From: Azorinus chamasolen
Taxonomy: Eukaryota; Mollusca; Bivalvia; Cardiida; Solecurtidae
Assembly: GCA_963576725.1 (NCBI GenBank)
Contig: OY755237.1
Coordinates: 65,335,269 to 65,399,268 of the forward strand
Direction: 5' to 3'
DNA: 64,000 bases
Under the pieces are notes generated by a model. The model did not search any database and was not told where the DNA came from. It saw only the letters and a program-made list of their open reading frames with translations. The position numbers and the translations under genes are program-made. Positions 1-12,544 of the stretch are shown one piece after another; within the stretch, counting starts at the first letter, position 1, and every line of letters begins with the position of its first letter.

Positions 1-234
1 GAGTAGACCCAGATTATACGGGTTCTATAGGAGCCTTCTGGTCAGGGTATGCTCTGTTTGCTAGTTGAAATCGAAAGATATGTTTCTTTACTTTCTAAAA
101 TGGCTACAATTTTCCACCTTCCACATTTTACTATAACGATTTTGTCCATGAATATTCAGTAGGTATTGGAATTTGGAATAAACATGGAACAAGGAAAGCG
201 TTAGGCAGACATGATTTTTTTCACAGCTGTTTAA

Positions 235-447
235 TCCTTTCCTCCATAAATACGCCCTTCTACGCCTCTGAAAAAGTCACATTCTGAAACTATTGTGATG
301 AATACAGCATTTGATCCTATAGGAGCAAATGCTTTATTTATCGCAATGGTTTCAGAACTACACAATTCTATTTGTTTCCTTTTCTTTAGTTAATTCTCTT
401 TTCGGTAGATTTATTCAAATTGGAAAAATAGCCTATGAGGGAATGGG
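235..447. mobile_element. MITE, TTAA-flanked (family P2)
   Basis: A 213-bp non-coding element lies between TTAA at 231-234 and TTAA at 448-451. Its ends are imperfect inverted repeats (left TCCTTTCCTCCATA, right TATGAGGGAATGGG). The centre carries a short palindrome around CCTATAGG. A homologous copy in the opposite orientation sits at 18533-18750 between TTAA sites. TTAA duplication is typical of piggyBac-type transposition, so I infer a non-autonomous piggyBac-like element. Confidence 0.7.
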
Positions 448-451
448 TTAA

Positions 452-2640
452 TGAATGAACCGGAACATAAATGGATTATGTAATAAAACGTAGCTTGTAC
501 CCATGTTGATTTCTAATATTAATGATCAAGAAAAAAGCCATGCTCAACTGAAGTGTGTATATATGTAGTTTTATGTGGCTGAAAAAAAAATGGAGAAGAG
601 GGCCTATATAGAAGAATGACCTCATAGTCGAAACTTTACATGGGAAGTTAAAACGGATGTAAGATAAGATTCAAGAAAAGCATTAACGCAAGCATCAAAT
701 ATATCGGGCCAAAGCGGACGTTCAAAGAAAAAAGATATTGTAAACTGAATCAGTGCCCATCATTGAGAGGATGGCTGAAGTAAAATATGAAAGCCCTATC
801 AAAATTACTTCAGAAATTACAGACTAAATAAATAAAGTGTGACGGACATCGGGAAAAATAATCTAAGGAGAAGTATCCCATAAAGAGAAACGAACCCCAA
901 TACACCAATGATCCTCATTGAGGGGAAGGCACATGTGTAAATAAGAAGGAGAATAAAGAACGGAGGGAATAAACAAACTTATGACATTTGCATAAAAATG
1001 CATTTTATCAACCCTCGTCAACTGCTGATTGATTCCCAATGTCGACCGAAACGACCAAGACCGAAACGACCGAAAAGGCCGAAAGGGATTGGAACCGAAA
1101 CGACCATATATTCTTGCTTCTGCTCGGATGCTTGATAAAAGGTTGGAGCTGAGTGCGTCTTGTTGAACGAGACTACAGCACTGTCATTCCGCAGATAATT
1201 GTATTCTTTATTAATTCTTACGGAAAAAATGAGCATATCTCTCAGAAAGATGATAACTTCCATCATTCTTTACATACACAATATTCACTTGAAACATTTA
1301 AAAAACCGGTTTACATGTTACCAAAATAAGCAGGCCGAAACGCATATTTCCAAACCCGCATAAGAGACGAGTCGTCCCCTGACGGCCCGCCAATGGCATA
1401 TGACGGATAATGATTTGCTGAAATTTTATAATAGTAATTCTAATGCAATATTTTTGTAGCATACATTCTGATTGGTCGACGTGACACAATTTGTGACATA
1501 TAAAATCTATGATATACTGTCGGAAACCGAATATACTGCCGGAGACAGTTTTACTAGGAAATTTACTACGAACTATTCATACGCGCATTCGTAGTAAAAG
1601 TGAATGAATGGGCCTGAATAAATGAAGACCCTGACTGAATGTATACAGTGCAGACATATATCAGATGGTCCTAGGAGCATTCTGACCAGAGTCTGCACTG
1701 TCTACCATTCAAATTTCTCTCACAAAGTATACCTTTCCATACCAATTGTACTCAAATCATTAATAAAACCCAACAAATTCTGAACTATTCCACTTTGAAA
1801 GCTTAGCATTCAAATGGCTAAACAAAACTTATAATCATTTAGCAGACTTCACTTTAGACAAACTATTCCATTTGTTTGTTTTTCCCATTTTTGTGTTTTA
1901 ATCAATTGGATTTTTACAATCAAATTTTCACAAAAGCAAGTGGTTGTTTTTTAAATATTACTGAAAGGTACTGAGAGTTACATGGGTATCAGCCCACATC
2001 ATTTTATTTCTTCGGATTAAAAACTCCTTTCTCTTAACCGTCTACTCCATGAATGCTCATTTAAGAATCAATGAAATGTACACAATAGGATTTTCCAAAC
2101 AATGACACATGGGAAACTTCAACTACAGGCCTATGTAATTCCATTAGCAAAAGAAAGCAGATCCAATTCCAAAGACTCCCGAAGTAGCAATCCGGTCCGG
2201 TTCTACTTGGCTCGCAAAGGCATTGAATTAGTATCTTTGTCGTAAAGGGTTATGCTTTTTATGCATAGTTCATATCACTTACCCCCTCCATATTGAACAC
2301 TTAGGCATAAACTGGCTACATCATAAATATACTTTTAAACTTATTGTCTACAACATGTCCTTTCAAAGAGAAACTCTGGTCAAGACAAAGACTGTAAATT
2401 CTAATAACCACCAGAGCCGACCCCGATCAAACAGTTCCACAGCAGCCTTTTGATCGGGGTCTAGTCCGTTTGCAAAGCCGCGAAAAAGAGGGAAAGGGAT
2501 ACTGAATATTAATTTTTCTTAGCATTCGTTTTGATGTTTCATTTGGTATATCCCATCATAATAAGCAAAACATAGGTTGTCACATTATATATTCCCAACA
2601 TGCTGTTTGATGTGGAATTGTTCTGTTTGATTATAGCTCT
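452..2640. other. non-coding stretch, no gene seen
   Basis: AT-rich DNA with only short chance reading frames and no recognisable domain. A near-palindromic segment at about 2400-2465 (GACCCCGATC...GATCGGGGTC) looks like a fragment of a hairpin repeat. Confidence 0.5.
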
Positions 2641-2641
2641 A

Positions 2642-2964
2642 CAGTGCTCCCTCTCTACAACGACACCCTTTGGGAAACGAACATTGTATGTGTTGTTCAG
2701 AGGGAGTTGTTATAGGGAGGGAAAATCAAACACAATTAGCTTGTTTGCAGATCCCCAGATAAGGTGTATTTCGAAAACTAAAAGCGTTATGCCTCTATCA
2801 AACTCTGTGTTGTGACCACTCTTTAGAATCGTCACAAAGTGACGATTCTAAAGAGTGGTCACAACATAGGGTTTGATGGAGGCATAAAGAAAATACGACG
2901 GTGACATGCGTTGTTGTAAGGAGGGAATCGTTATTGAGAGGGTCGTTGTAGGGAGGGAGCACTG
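2642..2964. mobile_element. MITE with TA target duplication and 47-bp internal palindrome
   Basis: Terminal inverted repeats of about 22 bp (CAGTGCTCCCTCTCTACAAC on the left, its complement ending in GCACTG on the right) are flanked by TA at 2640-2641 and 2965-2966. This fits a Tc1/mariner-type non-autonomous element. A nearly perfect hairpin occupies 2790-2884. The small reading frames here lie inside the repeat and are not genes. Confidence 0.75.
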
Positions 2965-2966
2965 TA

Positions 2967-4554
2967 TATGAGTCTATTTGAGGAACACTGACACTTGTTT
3001 TGAAACAATGAAAAGTAGCAGATGGCAATTCTTATACAGATACAATAAAATTACTTCGTTATTAAAGGGTTAGCCATTTTATGCGGTACATGCAATTCAA
3101 TGACATTTGCAAATCAATGTATATCCAGATCTGTAGTACTCATAGAGTAGTCCTCTGATCAGGATGTGCACCGTTTGTCATTGAGAGGGAAAGCATTAAT
3201 GCACATTAATACATTTTAATGTGTTATCAGGTAGATCAGATTTTTATCCCTCAATAATTTATATGTCCAACCCGCATTTTGACGTGGATCTAGACATTAT
3301 CTGATACTTAATTGCTTTTAACCCTTGACATGCTAGCAGCAGATTTTCATGTAATTTTTAATGTGCAAAATAATTTGGACCAGGATTAGGTTCCACAAAA
3401 AGTGGGACCTGATATAAGATCCTAAGTGTGTGACACTTACGATCAACTTCTGCAAGCAAAAACTGGAACCTAGATATTTTCTAGAAAATGTTGCCGACAC
3501 CAATTTAGCAGCAGATGTTATTTGAGCAGACCACACATTTACTTATTAAACAAAGAGTTCAAATTGAAACGTAGCAGATAATAATTCTTATATACATATC
3601 AATATCAAAGGCCTGAAGAGCCATAATTGCTTTCGGGTTTCATATGGATGTTAAGTGTAAGGAAAGAAGTTGCTGCACATGTTAATCACCATTTTTGACG
3701 CCATGGAATTGTTTAATGTAATACTAAAAATATGACAGACTGTAACAACAGTCAAACCATAAGCAAAGTGGTTATTAGTGACACCTAGACAGCCCTTGAC
3801 CTCAACAAGTCAAAAATGCAATGTTGAGCGACAGTGTCTATCTTTCAATTCATATCAAAGCAATATCAAATGCTGTTGTGTATTTCAAAGTACTACCCTC
3901 GTTATTAATTCCAAAGCCTAGAATTTTAACTGCTGTTTTGACAATGAAGTATGAATTTTTGGTTAAATTTTGTTCAAGGATATATATGCAAACACACACA
4001 CATTAATCCAAAATCTTGGTTGATTCATAATGAACAACCACATTATGGTCGGAATAGACACTGTTTTGAACCTTTTTTTTAAAAAAAAAACTTCATTTCC
4101 ATCAGGATGTCGATGGCCAAGAATGATATCATCTGTGGCTATTTCATATCAAATTTGTTGTCAAATGTACTTTGCTGTGACATCTCCAAGGGTATTTCTT
4201 TGATTTTGGAGGAAAAACCCTGGCCTTACCGAAGGGGAAAATAAGCGCGGAATGAATGATTTAGAGGAAAAGTCAGAAAATATCAACATAACATTTAGCA
4301 TGTTCATATTGTCTCTATCAAATGACAGTACAATTCATCTAGGAGCATTTCATGCAGTTCTGATAGTTTAATTGTGTTTTTCTTGTGTGTTTTGTCTACA
4401 ACTGCATAACTCTTACTCTAAAACTATAAACATGTCATCTATGAGTTTCCATAAAACCCCATTATAAATCAGAAAGGCCTACATGTACGTCTCGCATTTT
4501 TGCGATGACAATGGCATGAATGGCAAGATCCATTTTAGTTTGTGGAAAAACTAA
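2967..4554. other. non-coding stretch, no gene seen
   Basis: No coding domain or structured repeat was recognised. Short open frames (for example at 3333-3536 and 3821-4006) have no similarity that I recognise. Confidence 0.5.
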
Positions 4555-4558
4555 TTAA

Positions 4559-4800
4559 CCCTTCGCTTGCTGAATTTTAAAATACATTTCTCCTTCTTAA
4601 CCCATGCCCTGTTGTATAATTACATATATCTTCACGGTGTACAAGAATATTGCTGTGCCATCACTGCTGTGGAGTGCACTGGTTGCACAATCAACTTGTA
4701 AATAGTGCAGACCCTGATGAGACAGCTCCTGCAGGAGCTGTCTCATCTGGGTCTTCACTATTTACAGGTAGGTATATTGACGTGAATAGCAAGCGAAGGG
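4559..4800. mobile_element. MITE, TTAA-flanked, 242 bp (family P1)
   Basis: Exactly 242 bp between TTAA at 4555-4558 and TTAA at 4801-4804. The ends are inverted repeats (CCCTTCGCTTGCTG on the left, AGCAAGCGAAGGG on the right). A central hairpin is built on GAGACAGCTCCTGCAGGAGC. Two further copies of identical length lie at 18287-18528 and 52033-52274. I infer a piggyBac-like MITE. The 106-codon frame at 4650-4970 is an artefact of this element. Confidence 0.85.
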
Positions 4801-4863
4801 TTAAATCCATGGTAGAGAGTAATACGCATTACCCCTTTGCATACAAGCAGCAGAAATCCAAAT

Positions 4864-4947
4864 GCCCAGACCGGGATTCGAACCTCAGCGGTGAGGGGCT
4901 AAGCGATCGTCAGTCGAAGACCGTAACCACTCGGCCACGGAAGTCCC
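4864..4947 (-). repeat. tRNA-derived pseudogene or SINE head
   Basis: Read on the minus strand, the segment has a type II tRNA-like A box (GTGGCCGAGTGGTTA) and a B box (GGTTCGAATCC), with a Ser-like anticodon loop TTCGACT. The T stem and acceptor stem do not pair properly (for example GAGG against CCGG), so it is unlikely to be a working tRNA gene. It sits 60 bp beyond a MITE. Confidence 0.5.
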
Positions 4948-6096
4948 ATCGTACCGTGCAAACCTTTTAGCAAGTTCTAAATTTCGGGCTTGCAGGTACG
5001 CAGTCTATACGGTTACAAGTGCATAGGATACAAATTATGACAACAGAAGCCTTACTGTTTCAGCTTGAACAAGAATATATTAGTGCTCATTCATGGTAGA
5101 ACTTACGTTTACGGTACTTTTAAAGGCGTATGTGACAATGGTTTATGCGCAACTCTGTGCACATGTGAAATATTTTACGCGGGTAATGTAAATAAGAGCA
5201 CCGTGGAAATATTTACCACACACCGAGTAAAGTAATACACAATCACTGTTGAATTGATGTAAAACACAATGTCTAGGTCTAAATCAGGTAACTAGATAAA
5301 GATTTACGGGCGATTCAATGACTGTTTATTTACTGACTTATTCTTTAAACTTGTATACGTAACATGATGAAGTTGATGACATTGCGCGTGTAGGCGTAGG
5401 ATTAGCAGATGACATTTTCAGCAATAGGAATCGGGTTATATACAGTTTAAGGATCATTGTAAAACAAATCTGTATACTTGTTAGTATAATCTTATTTTAT
5501 TTATCAACATTTCTGCATTTTTTCATAAACATAGATGGCTTATAATGGTGCACAATGTTGAGATTTGCACTTCTCATTAGATACAATAGTGCAGTGTCTG
5601 ACTTAACCATGGTATATTGAAAAATATAGCACGGGTAGTTCCCATTTTTATTTCTTTATGTTGATCTGTCTGCTAGAACATTCCTTATTTACACAATTTC
5701 CATTTTTCATTCGTCAAATTACCTCCATTTTGGTATTTGTTTGTCACGAAATAAATGCTTAAAATTTTGTAATTCTGAAACCTAAACATTTATTTTACTT
5801 GTAAGACATAAATGGATGTGTTTCAAATAAAATTATATACATATATATTTTGCAGCTGATTCTTACATATTTGTTGATTCTCCCATGTTGTTTAGAAAAA
5901 CAGGTATTTAGCCACAACCATCCATTAAAAGGACCGTTAATGGCCATGTTCAAAGGATCATATCTCGGAAAAAAGCACGGTGACCCCATAAAATTTAGTG
6001 GCATTTCAATGGGTAAACCATAAACTTCAAGATCGAATTTATACTATTTGAACGTCCGGTTTTATAATACACATGATACCTAGTTCGTATGAAACT
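4948..6096. other. non-coding stretch, no gene seen
   Basis: AT-rich sequence without recognisable genes. A motif at about 5210-5240 (GGAAATATTTACC...GTAAAGTAA) loosely resembles the left end of the satellite region at 13.8 kb. Confidence 0.45.
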
Positions 6097-6294
6097 TTTA
6101 GCCTGCTGAGCAAATTATTTTACAGAATGTATCACCTACATTTTCAAATATCAAGCTATAATCAATTTGTCTACCAAAATTTAATCAGGGTGTCAAACAG
6201 TTTGGATCCTTATGAGACGCCGAGTTACTCGGCGTCTCATCTGGATCCAAATTGTTTGCATACGTAACCACTCATCCGTCCATAGCAGGCTAAA
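6097..6294. mobile_element. hairpin MITE
   Basis: The inverted ends are TTTAGCCTGCTG and AGCAGGCTAAA. The centre is a palindrome (GAGACGCCGAGT/ACTCGGCGTCTC) nested in GGATCC-containing arms at about 6205-6250. No clean target duplication was identified, so the superfamily is not assigned. Confidence 0.6.
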
Positions 6295-6512
6295 GGTTAA
6301 TGACCTAGTTGTCTAATGCCGGCTGTACAAACAATGAGCATATCGATGCCGCAGTTTACCAAAAGTGTGGCCTTAATCAAGACTGAGTATGTTTCCTTTT
6401 GTCTGCCTATATGTTCCAACCATCAGCTATGTATTGTCATACAACGTATACCTTTATAGAAGAAGCAAATTCTAATTTAATGTGATCTAGACAGGTCAAC
6501 AACAACACAAAG

Positions 6513-6606
6513 GAAAGTACATGTATGAGCCATGCAGGAAACAACGCATACAAAACACACAACCGCCCAAACAGCACCACGAAGACAAACAGCAAATGTA
6601 CATGTA
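6513..6606 (-). mobile_element. Naiad-type PLE, 3' terminal fragment (subfamily A)
   Basis: About 94 bp match the extreme 3' end of the subfamily A elements seen at 32.4, 33.2 and 37.3 kb. On the plus strand it reads GCATGTTTCCTG-complement followed by the CGCCC-AACAGCA tract. It contains no coding sequence. Confidence 0.7.
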
Positions 6607-6901
6607 TATACAAGTTTAATTATATTTGAGAAATTGATATTACAAAAGACCGTTATGTAAGATTACTGCATAGTAACTCGCTCTGCAGGAAAGGCTATTA
6701 CAAGACAAAGCTTCACGCAAATGAATAATTAGCATTGACGTCGTAAAAGGATTTCGTATTCACATATAAGTATTAGAAGCGAATGTCGTCAGCATGTCTT
6801 TTATATTAAGACAAAGGACAATCACCAAAAATACTTCTAGTAGGCACTCCAGGAAGATAGGACAATACAAAAAGTGTGTTACAGTCTCAAATGTAATGAT
6901 A

Positions 6902-7134
6902 CAGTATATAGCCGGGTACTAACGACACGTTGTATTAACGAACAATTCAGGACTGTTTAAGAAGGTTGTAGTTTAATGCAGGACGAATGTCATGCAGAAA
7001 GCTCCGAAAGAAACTTTCTGCATGACATTCGTCCTGCATTAAACTACAACCTTCTTAAACAGTTTCGAAATGCGTAAATCTACAACCTTTCTGAAAGACC
7101 GATATTGACACTAATTTAACTAGGGGTTTTACTG
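6902..7134. mobile_element. MITE with TA ends and long internal palindrome
   Basis: TA dinucleotides flank an element that begins CAGTATATAGCC and ends TTTTACTG. Its centre, 6961-7062, is an almost perfect inverted repeat of about 48-bp arms (GAAGGTTGTAGTTTAATGC and complement). Relatives at 12233, 34288, 60175 and 61933 share the GCATTAAGCTGC core. It fits a Tc1/mariner-derived MITE. Confidence 0.7.
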
Positions 7135-7136
7135 TA

Positions 7137-9239
7137 ATAAAATACACCCTCTATACACCCTCTATACAAAGGCCACTAAACGTGTCAAATAGTTGCGTTT
7201 TAAGACGAATGGTAGATCGATCCATTACCTCATGAATATTTATGTAGGGAATAATGAACATTGATTAGATATACATTTATAATTGCATATGAAAGCCTGG
7301 GGTTTGTTTGGCTATGGCAGAAAATAGTCAGATTTATTCAGTTTCATAAATGCAGCTGGTTCCGATTATACGGCCCCATCAGATGTCTGATCTGGGATCT
7401 GATACATGTTTACTGTGACATAAATGCAACAGGAAGACCCTAATAAGATATTGTATTGTAATGTTCTGCTTTAATGTGTGTATCTACTCTGTAACATTTT
7501 ACAGGTCTGATGCCAGTTTTTAAGAAAGAAATAACACTTCAACTGAATTGAATGTTTTCTGGCCCTTTCGTTCGTTACTGAAATGTTTTCCTCCGCCCCT
7601 TTCTGGGATTTGTTTTACAGAATCTATAAATAGTTGTGACCAGTGTGTGTAGCGTGTACTGTGCAGTTAACACTTACCATGTCAGTGGTCGTTGATGAGT
7701 GCTGATCTGATGGTAATGCCCGACTGTTAGTAGTGGGGACAGCGAATTGCCCGCTGAAATCTTAAATTCAATAACCTCTATAATTGTTTTAAATTAGAAT
7801 CTGTCTTCCGTGGTCATCGACAATAGGTCTAAGTATGGATATGTAATACAGGTCAAAAGTAGTGTAAAGAACTCCTATATTAGCTTTTCGCCTTAGTCTT
7901 GTCCTTATGTTTGCCTTATTCTTATTATTTAAGCAACCACCTGCTTATTAAAAATCCTATATTTAATATATGAATGGACGCGTAGGACAGGTTCTACTGT
8001 ATATATAACGTAATTCTATGTAACAAGTATCGATTGTAAGATATATAACCGAATAATATTATGTAAAAATACGTGAATATATGCACCAACGACACAAATG
8101 TTCATGTTTTATTATTCCATTTGTTGTCCTGATAGAATCTCGTTTGGAATATTCAACTACAGTTTTGATCTTGTTATTTTTATTTTAATTTGTAACTGTA
8201 GTTTCTATGTCTCTGAACTAGAAAACACTCACTGCATCGCCTGTTTCAACATTTTATATTTAGTTAAAGCTCTTATAAGTTTGTCCCGTTTTGCGACGTA
8301 AAATGAATATACGTTTTTAGAATTTGATGAAGAGCTCAATGTGCAGTGCACAAATTGATTCAATAATGAAAAAAGTACAAATGAGACACGTTTGAACAGA
8401 AGGAGTCAGAATTGGGAGAGGAGGTCAATTATGTTGTCAATATATGGCCGGACGTCTCTCTTTGATGGGGGTAAGCAAAACTTCGTAACAGTTCTGACAT
8501 CAGTTGTGTTTGGAGTTTCGTGGAGATGTCAAAATACAGTTAAACCTGTCTTAAGCGTCTGTCAAAACGTGGTTTAATTATAGTAGTTTAATACATAAAC
8601 TTCTATATTGCTTGTGCCCTGCATTAAGCAACCACCTGCTGTTAAAGACTCCTATGTTCAATAAACGAATGGCCACTGGGGCAGGTTCGACTATGCAAAA
8701 ACCAACATTGTTGAGAAACCTGTCTTGCAAACTGTTTAGACCAAGAAGACACGCCGTGTAAATCGGCGTCATCGAAACTGTTTGACACCGGTTATGTGTG
8801 TGTAATGAATTAAAGAAAAAAACATTTTGAAACCTGAAACAGCTGATAATTTCGACAGATTAATCTATTTGGCACAGAAAGCGTTGACTGGTGTTGTACA
8901 GTACTATCGTATCAATAGACCGATAGCAAAAGCAATCAAGCAACTTTCGATTATTCATAGAATAAATAAAACATCTGATCATTTATTAACTATAAGCTTT
9001 GTATGGAAGACAATTGTTCTGTTAGACATTCCAAGTAATAAACTTAATATATACATTGTTAACAGCATCAGGACGTACGTTTACTGCGTTTTAGTAATAC
9101 ATGTATTATATAACTAAACATTATCTCTATTGTAGGAAGAATTCACGAAATAGCAGTCTACATTATACACAATTACAAACAACGTGACCATGCGCTTTCT
9201 GTGTAGCGGTATGTAAACACCATTCTAGCCCTCTGATAA
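7137..9239. other. non-coding stretch with decayed MITE pieces
   Basis: No protein-coding domain was recognised. Fragments of the TA-type MITE (AAGCAACCACCTGC) occur near 7930 and 8630. A TATAAATA at about 7626, about 30 bp upstream of a GT-rich stretch, could be a core promoter, but no gene follows that I can identify. Confidence 0.45.
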
Positions 9240-11045
9240 GCTGCATTTGTCTCTGTCTCTTTGTGTGTGTCTCTCTCTCGGTCACTGTGTTTGTGTGTCT
9301 CTCTGTCTCTGTCTGTCTGTATATCTGTATTTCTGTCTGTATGTGTCTCTGTTTCTGTTTCTCTCTCTACCTCTCTCTCTGTTTCTCTCCACCTGTCTAC
9401 TTCTCTGTCCCTGTGTCTCTGTGTCTGTCCCTTTGTCTTTCTGTCTCTTGCTGTCTCCCTGTCCATATCACTGTCTGTCTATCTGTCTCTGTATCTATCT
9501 TTTTTTCTGTCCTGCTCTCTACCTGTGTCTCGATCTCTCTGTCAATTTCTCCCTGTCTATGTCTATGTCTGTGTCTCTCTCCCGGTCTCTCTCGGTATTT
9601 ATACATATATTGTGACACACATGTTGTCACATTTACATATTCCAGATGATTTGAATGTGTGTGTTTGTATCTCTCTCTACCTCTCTCTCTCCCTCTCCCA
9701 CTCTCTCCTTATACATGTCTCTGTCTGACTTTCTCTCTGTATCTATCTGTCTCTCTATGTTTGTCTGTCCCTCTGTGATTCTGTATTTCTGTCTGTCTGT
9801 CTGTTTCTGTCTTTATCTCTCTCTGTGTCTCTCGGTTTGTCTGTCCCCCTCTCTCTCTCGCGCGCTGCGTGTGTGTCTCTCTGTGTCTCTCTCTATCTCT
9901 CAAATTGTCTCTCTGTCTTTCTGTCTCTCTTCTGTCTCTCTGTCCATGTCTCTGTCTGTATATCTGTATCTATCTCCTCTCTGTCCCGCTCTATCTCTGT
10001 GTCTCAATCTCGCTGTCTCTGTCTATCTCACACTGTCTATTTCTCTATCTGTGTGTCTCTCTCTCCCCCGGTCTCTCTCAGTCTTTATACATATATTGTG
10101 ACACACATATTGCCACATTTACATATTCCAGCTGATCTGAATGTGTGTGTTTGTATATCCCCATCTCTATCTCTCCTTCTCTCTCCATCTCACTCACTCT
10201 CTCTCTCCTTGTACCTGTCTCTGTCTGTATTTCTCTCTGTGTGTATCTGTCTGACAGCTTGTCTGTCTCTCTGCGTGTGTGTCTCTCTATGTCTCTCCAT
10301 ATGTCTCTCTTTAATTGTCTATCTGTCTTTCTGTCTCTCGCTGTCTCTCTCTCTCTCTCCGTCCAAATCTCTGTCTGTCTTTTTGTCTCTGTCTCTATCT
10401 CTCTGTCTCTGTATGACTATCTCTCTCTCTCTCTCTCTCTCTATGCGTGTGTGTCTCTCTGTGTCTGTCTGTCTCTCTCTGTCTCTCTTATTGTCTCTCT
10501 GTATTTCTGTCTCTCTTCTGTCTGTCTCTCTCTCTCTCTGTGTCCATGTCTCTGTCTGTCTATCTGTCTCTGTCTCTATCTCCGCTCTGTCCCGCTCTAT
10601 CTGTGTATCTCGATCTCTCTGTCTCTGTCTCTCTCACCCTGTCTGTGTCTGTGTGCGTGTCTCTCACCCGGTCTCTCTCAGTCTTTGTACATACATTGTG
10701 ACACACATATTTTTACATTTACATATTCTAGCAGATCTGAATGTGTGTGTTTGTATATCCCCATCTCTCTCCCTCTCCCTCTCCTTGTACCCGTCTCTGT
10801 CTGTCTTTCTCTCTTTGTGTATCTGTCTGTCTCTCTGTCTGTCTCTATGTGCCTCTGTATTTCTGTATGTCTGTCTGTTTCTGTCTCTTTCTCTGTATCT
10901 CTGTCTCTCTGCCCCCTCTCTCTATGTCTGTCTCCCTCTGTCTCTCTCTGTGTGTGTCTCTCATTCTCTCTGTCTCTCTCTCTGTCTCTCTAATTGCACA
11001 TATATTGTCACACATATACTGTAACATTTACATATTCCAGCTGAT
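9240..11045. repeat. polypyrimidine (TCTCTG/TCTGTC)n array with higher-order units
   Basis: About 1.8 kb of strand-asymmetric CT/TG repeats is punctuated four times by a non-repetitive tag (TATTGTGACACACAT then TTTACATATTCCAG) at about 9605, 10085, 10685 and 11000. This gives units of roughly 480, 600 and 315 bp. The long frames in several registers (up to 399 codons of Ser, Leu, Cys, Val) are low-complexity artefacts. Confidence 0.85.
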
Positions 11046-12230
11046 CTAAATTAGCACATCTAGTAACACCTTTATAAATCTTGAAATCAGTATTTAGTCA
11101 AGATTATATAAAGGATTCATTACAGATGAATGCGAATGTAAGATTCCGTTTATCACACAACCCTTAAAAGTGATTCTTCACACCTTTGTCAACCGAGTTG
11201 AACAATAACAGAGGCTGCTGTATAGGCGCTGTCTGATTTGGGTCAGCTCTGTCTGCGTATGAAATTATAATAGATCTTACTTTATAGATTCTACAAATAC
11301 CATCCGCTCGTGTGTAGATAGGTAATTATACGCATTCATTATTTCTTATATGAATATACAAAAGGGGAATTGATACATTTAAATGTCGCATTCTTTGGTG
11401 ATTTTAACCCTTAGAGCGCTAGGTTCTAATATTTGACGCCTCCCTCTTTGATATTTAGTAACCTAACCATCTACGCAATAGTTTGCCTACATGTCTTTTA
11501 TATTTATCATCTGGGTCTGCACTATTTGAAAATGACTGATATATCTTTCCCCGCATACATAGGGCTAGAATAGGCAGTGGTATTTTTTCGTTTGTTTTGG
11601 GATATAAATTTTATGTAAAGTAACGTAGACTCAGCTCAAAGACTATGAAATTATGTCCCTGATTTAGATCTGCGTTGTTATTGTTCTAAGTGTATTTGGT
11701 TTGCCCAATTTAACATATTTAATGCAATAAAATCATATTTATGTAGACGATACTTAGTTTATCGTGAAATTGAAAATGGATTTATATTCCTTCACCTAGC
11801 AAATGTGAAATATCAAAGTTTTATAAAGTCAGATTATGGTATTACGTTGTATTGAATATCCTAAATGTAAATTCAAACCTTACCTGTATTTATGACGTCA
11901 GAACTTAAGTGTTAAGGTACGAACGATGTATAATATAAAAGCAAATGCTTAATTTAGAATTCGTGGATTAAACAAGACTGGTCCTTATGAACTACATAAC
12001 TGATCCATCGTCCTGCTAATGACACCATAGGGGTTTCTTTGTATGGATCAAAGTGCATTGTTGCGTGCACAGAACACCCGGGTAGAACCACCGACCTACC
12101 GCAAGCCACCTTTTTATAGATTAAGCAAGGCATTTAGTGAGCGCATTCTAAAAAAATACTATAACTTAATATAGCACAAATGTACTTGCAATGTTAAGAA
12201 GTTTCCTCAGTATAATTGTTAGATATTGTA
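11046..12230. other. non-coding stretch, no gene seen
   Basis: AT-rich DNA without coding or structural features that I can support. Confidence 0.5.
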
Positions 12231-12232
12231 TA

Positions 12233-12409
12233 CAGTAAAACCTTTCTATACCGGAATTCTAGGGGAGACTAATTTAGATACTTTTATGTTGGTGGTTGTT
12301 TAATACAGGGTATATGTCATCCAGAAAGCTTCTCTGCATTAAGCTGCCAACTGTCTCCAGGACCGATATTTATACATAATTGAACGTCGGGTTGAGAGAT
12401 TATTTACTG
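12233..12409. mobile_element. MITE, TA-flanked, CAGTAAAACC type
   Basis: It begins CAGTAAAACCTTTCTATACC and ends TTTACTG with TA on each side. The core contains the GCATTAAGCTGCCAAC motif shared with copies at 34.3, 60.2 and 61.9 kb. I infer a non-autonomous Tc1/mariner relative. Confidence 0.7.
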
Positions 12410-12544
12410 TATATGTCATTAGAAAATTGAAGGACTGTCACAAGGAAGTACGATAAAATAAAACAAACTTAGTTTATTGGGTGAACACGAACTAACGAGT
12501 ACATGTAAATGGAAAAGTAGTAAAATCAAGCAGGCAAAGCCACA

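Noticed and set aside
4864..4947. Functional tRNA-Ser gene
   Set aside because: A and B boxes are present but the T and acceptor stems do not pair.
4650..4970. 106-codon frame that resembles a conserved small protein
   Set aside because: It lies in a MITE and a tRNA-like repeat. The repeated NSADPDETAPAGAVSSGS phrase at 18042-18452 comes from another MITE copy.
9247..11049. Long open frames of 60-399 codons on both strands
   Set aside because: They read the CT/TG repeat in every register and consist of Ser/Leu/Cys/Val or Arg/Glu/Thr. No domain, no start context, no selection signal.
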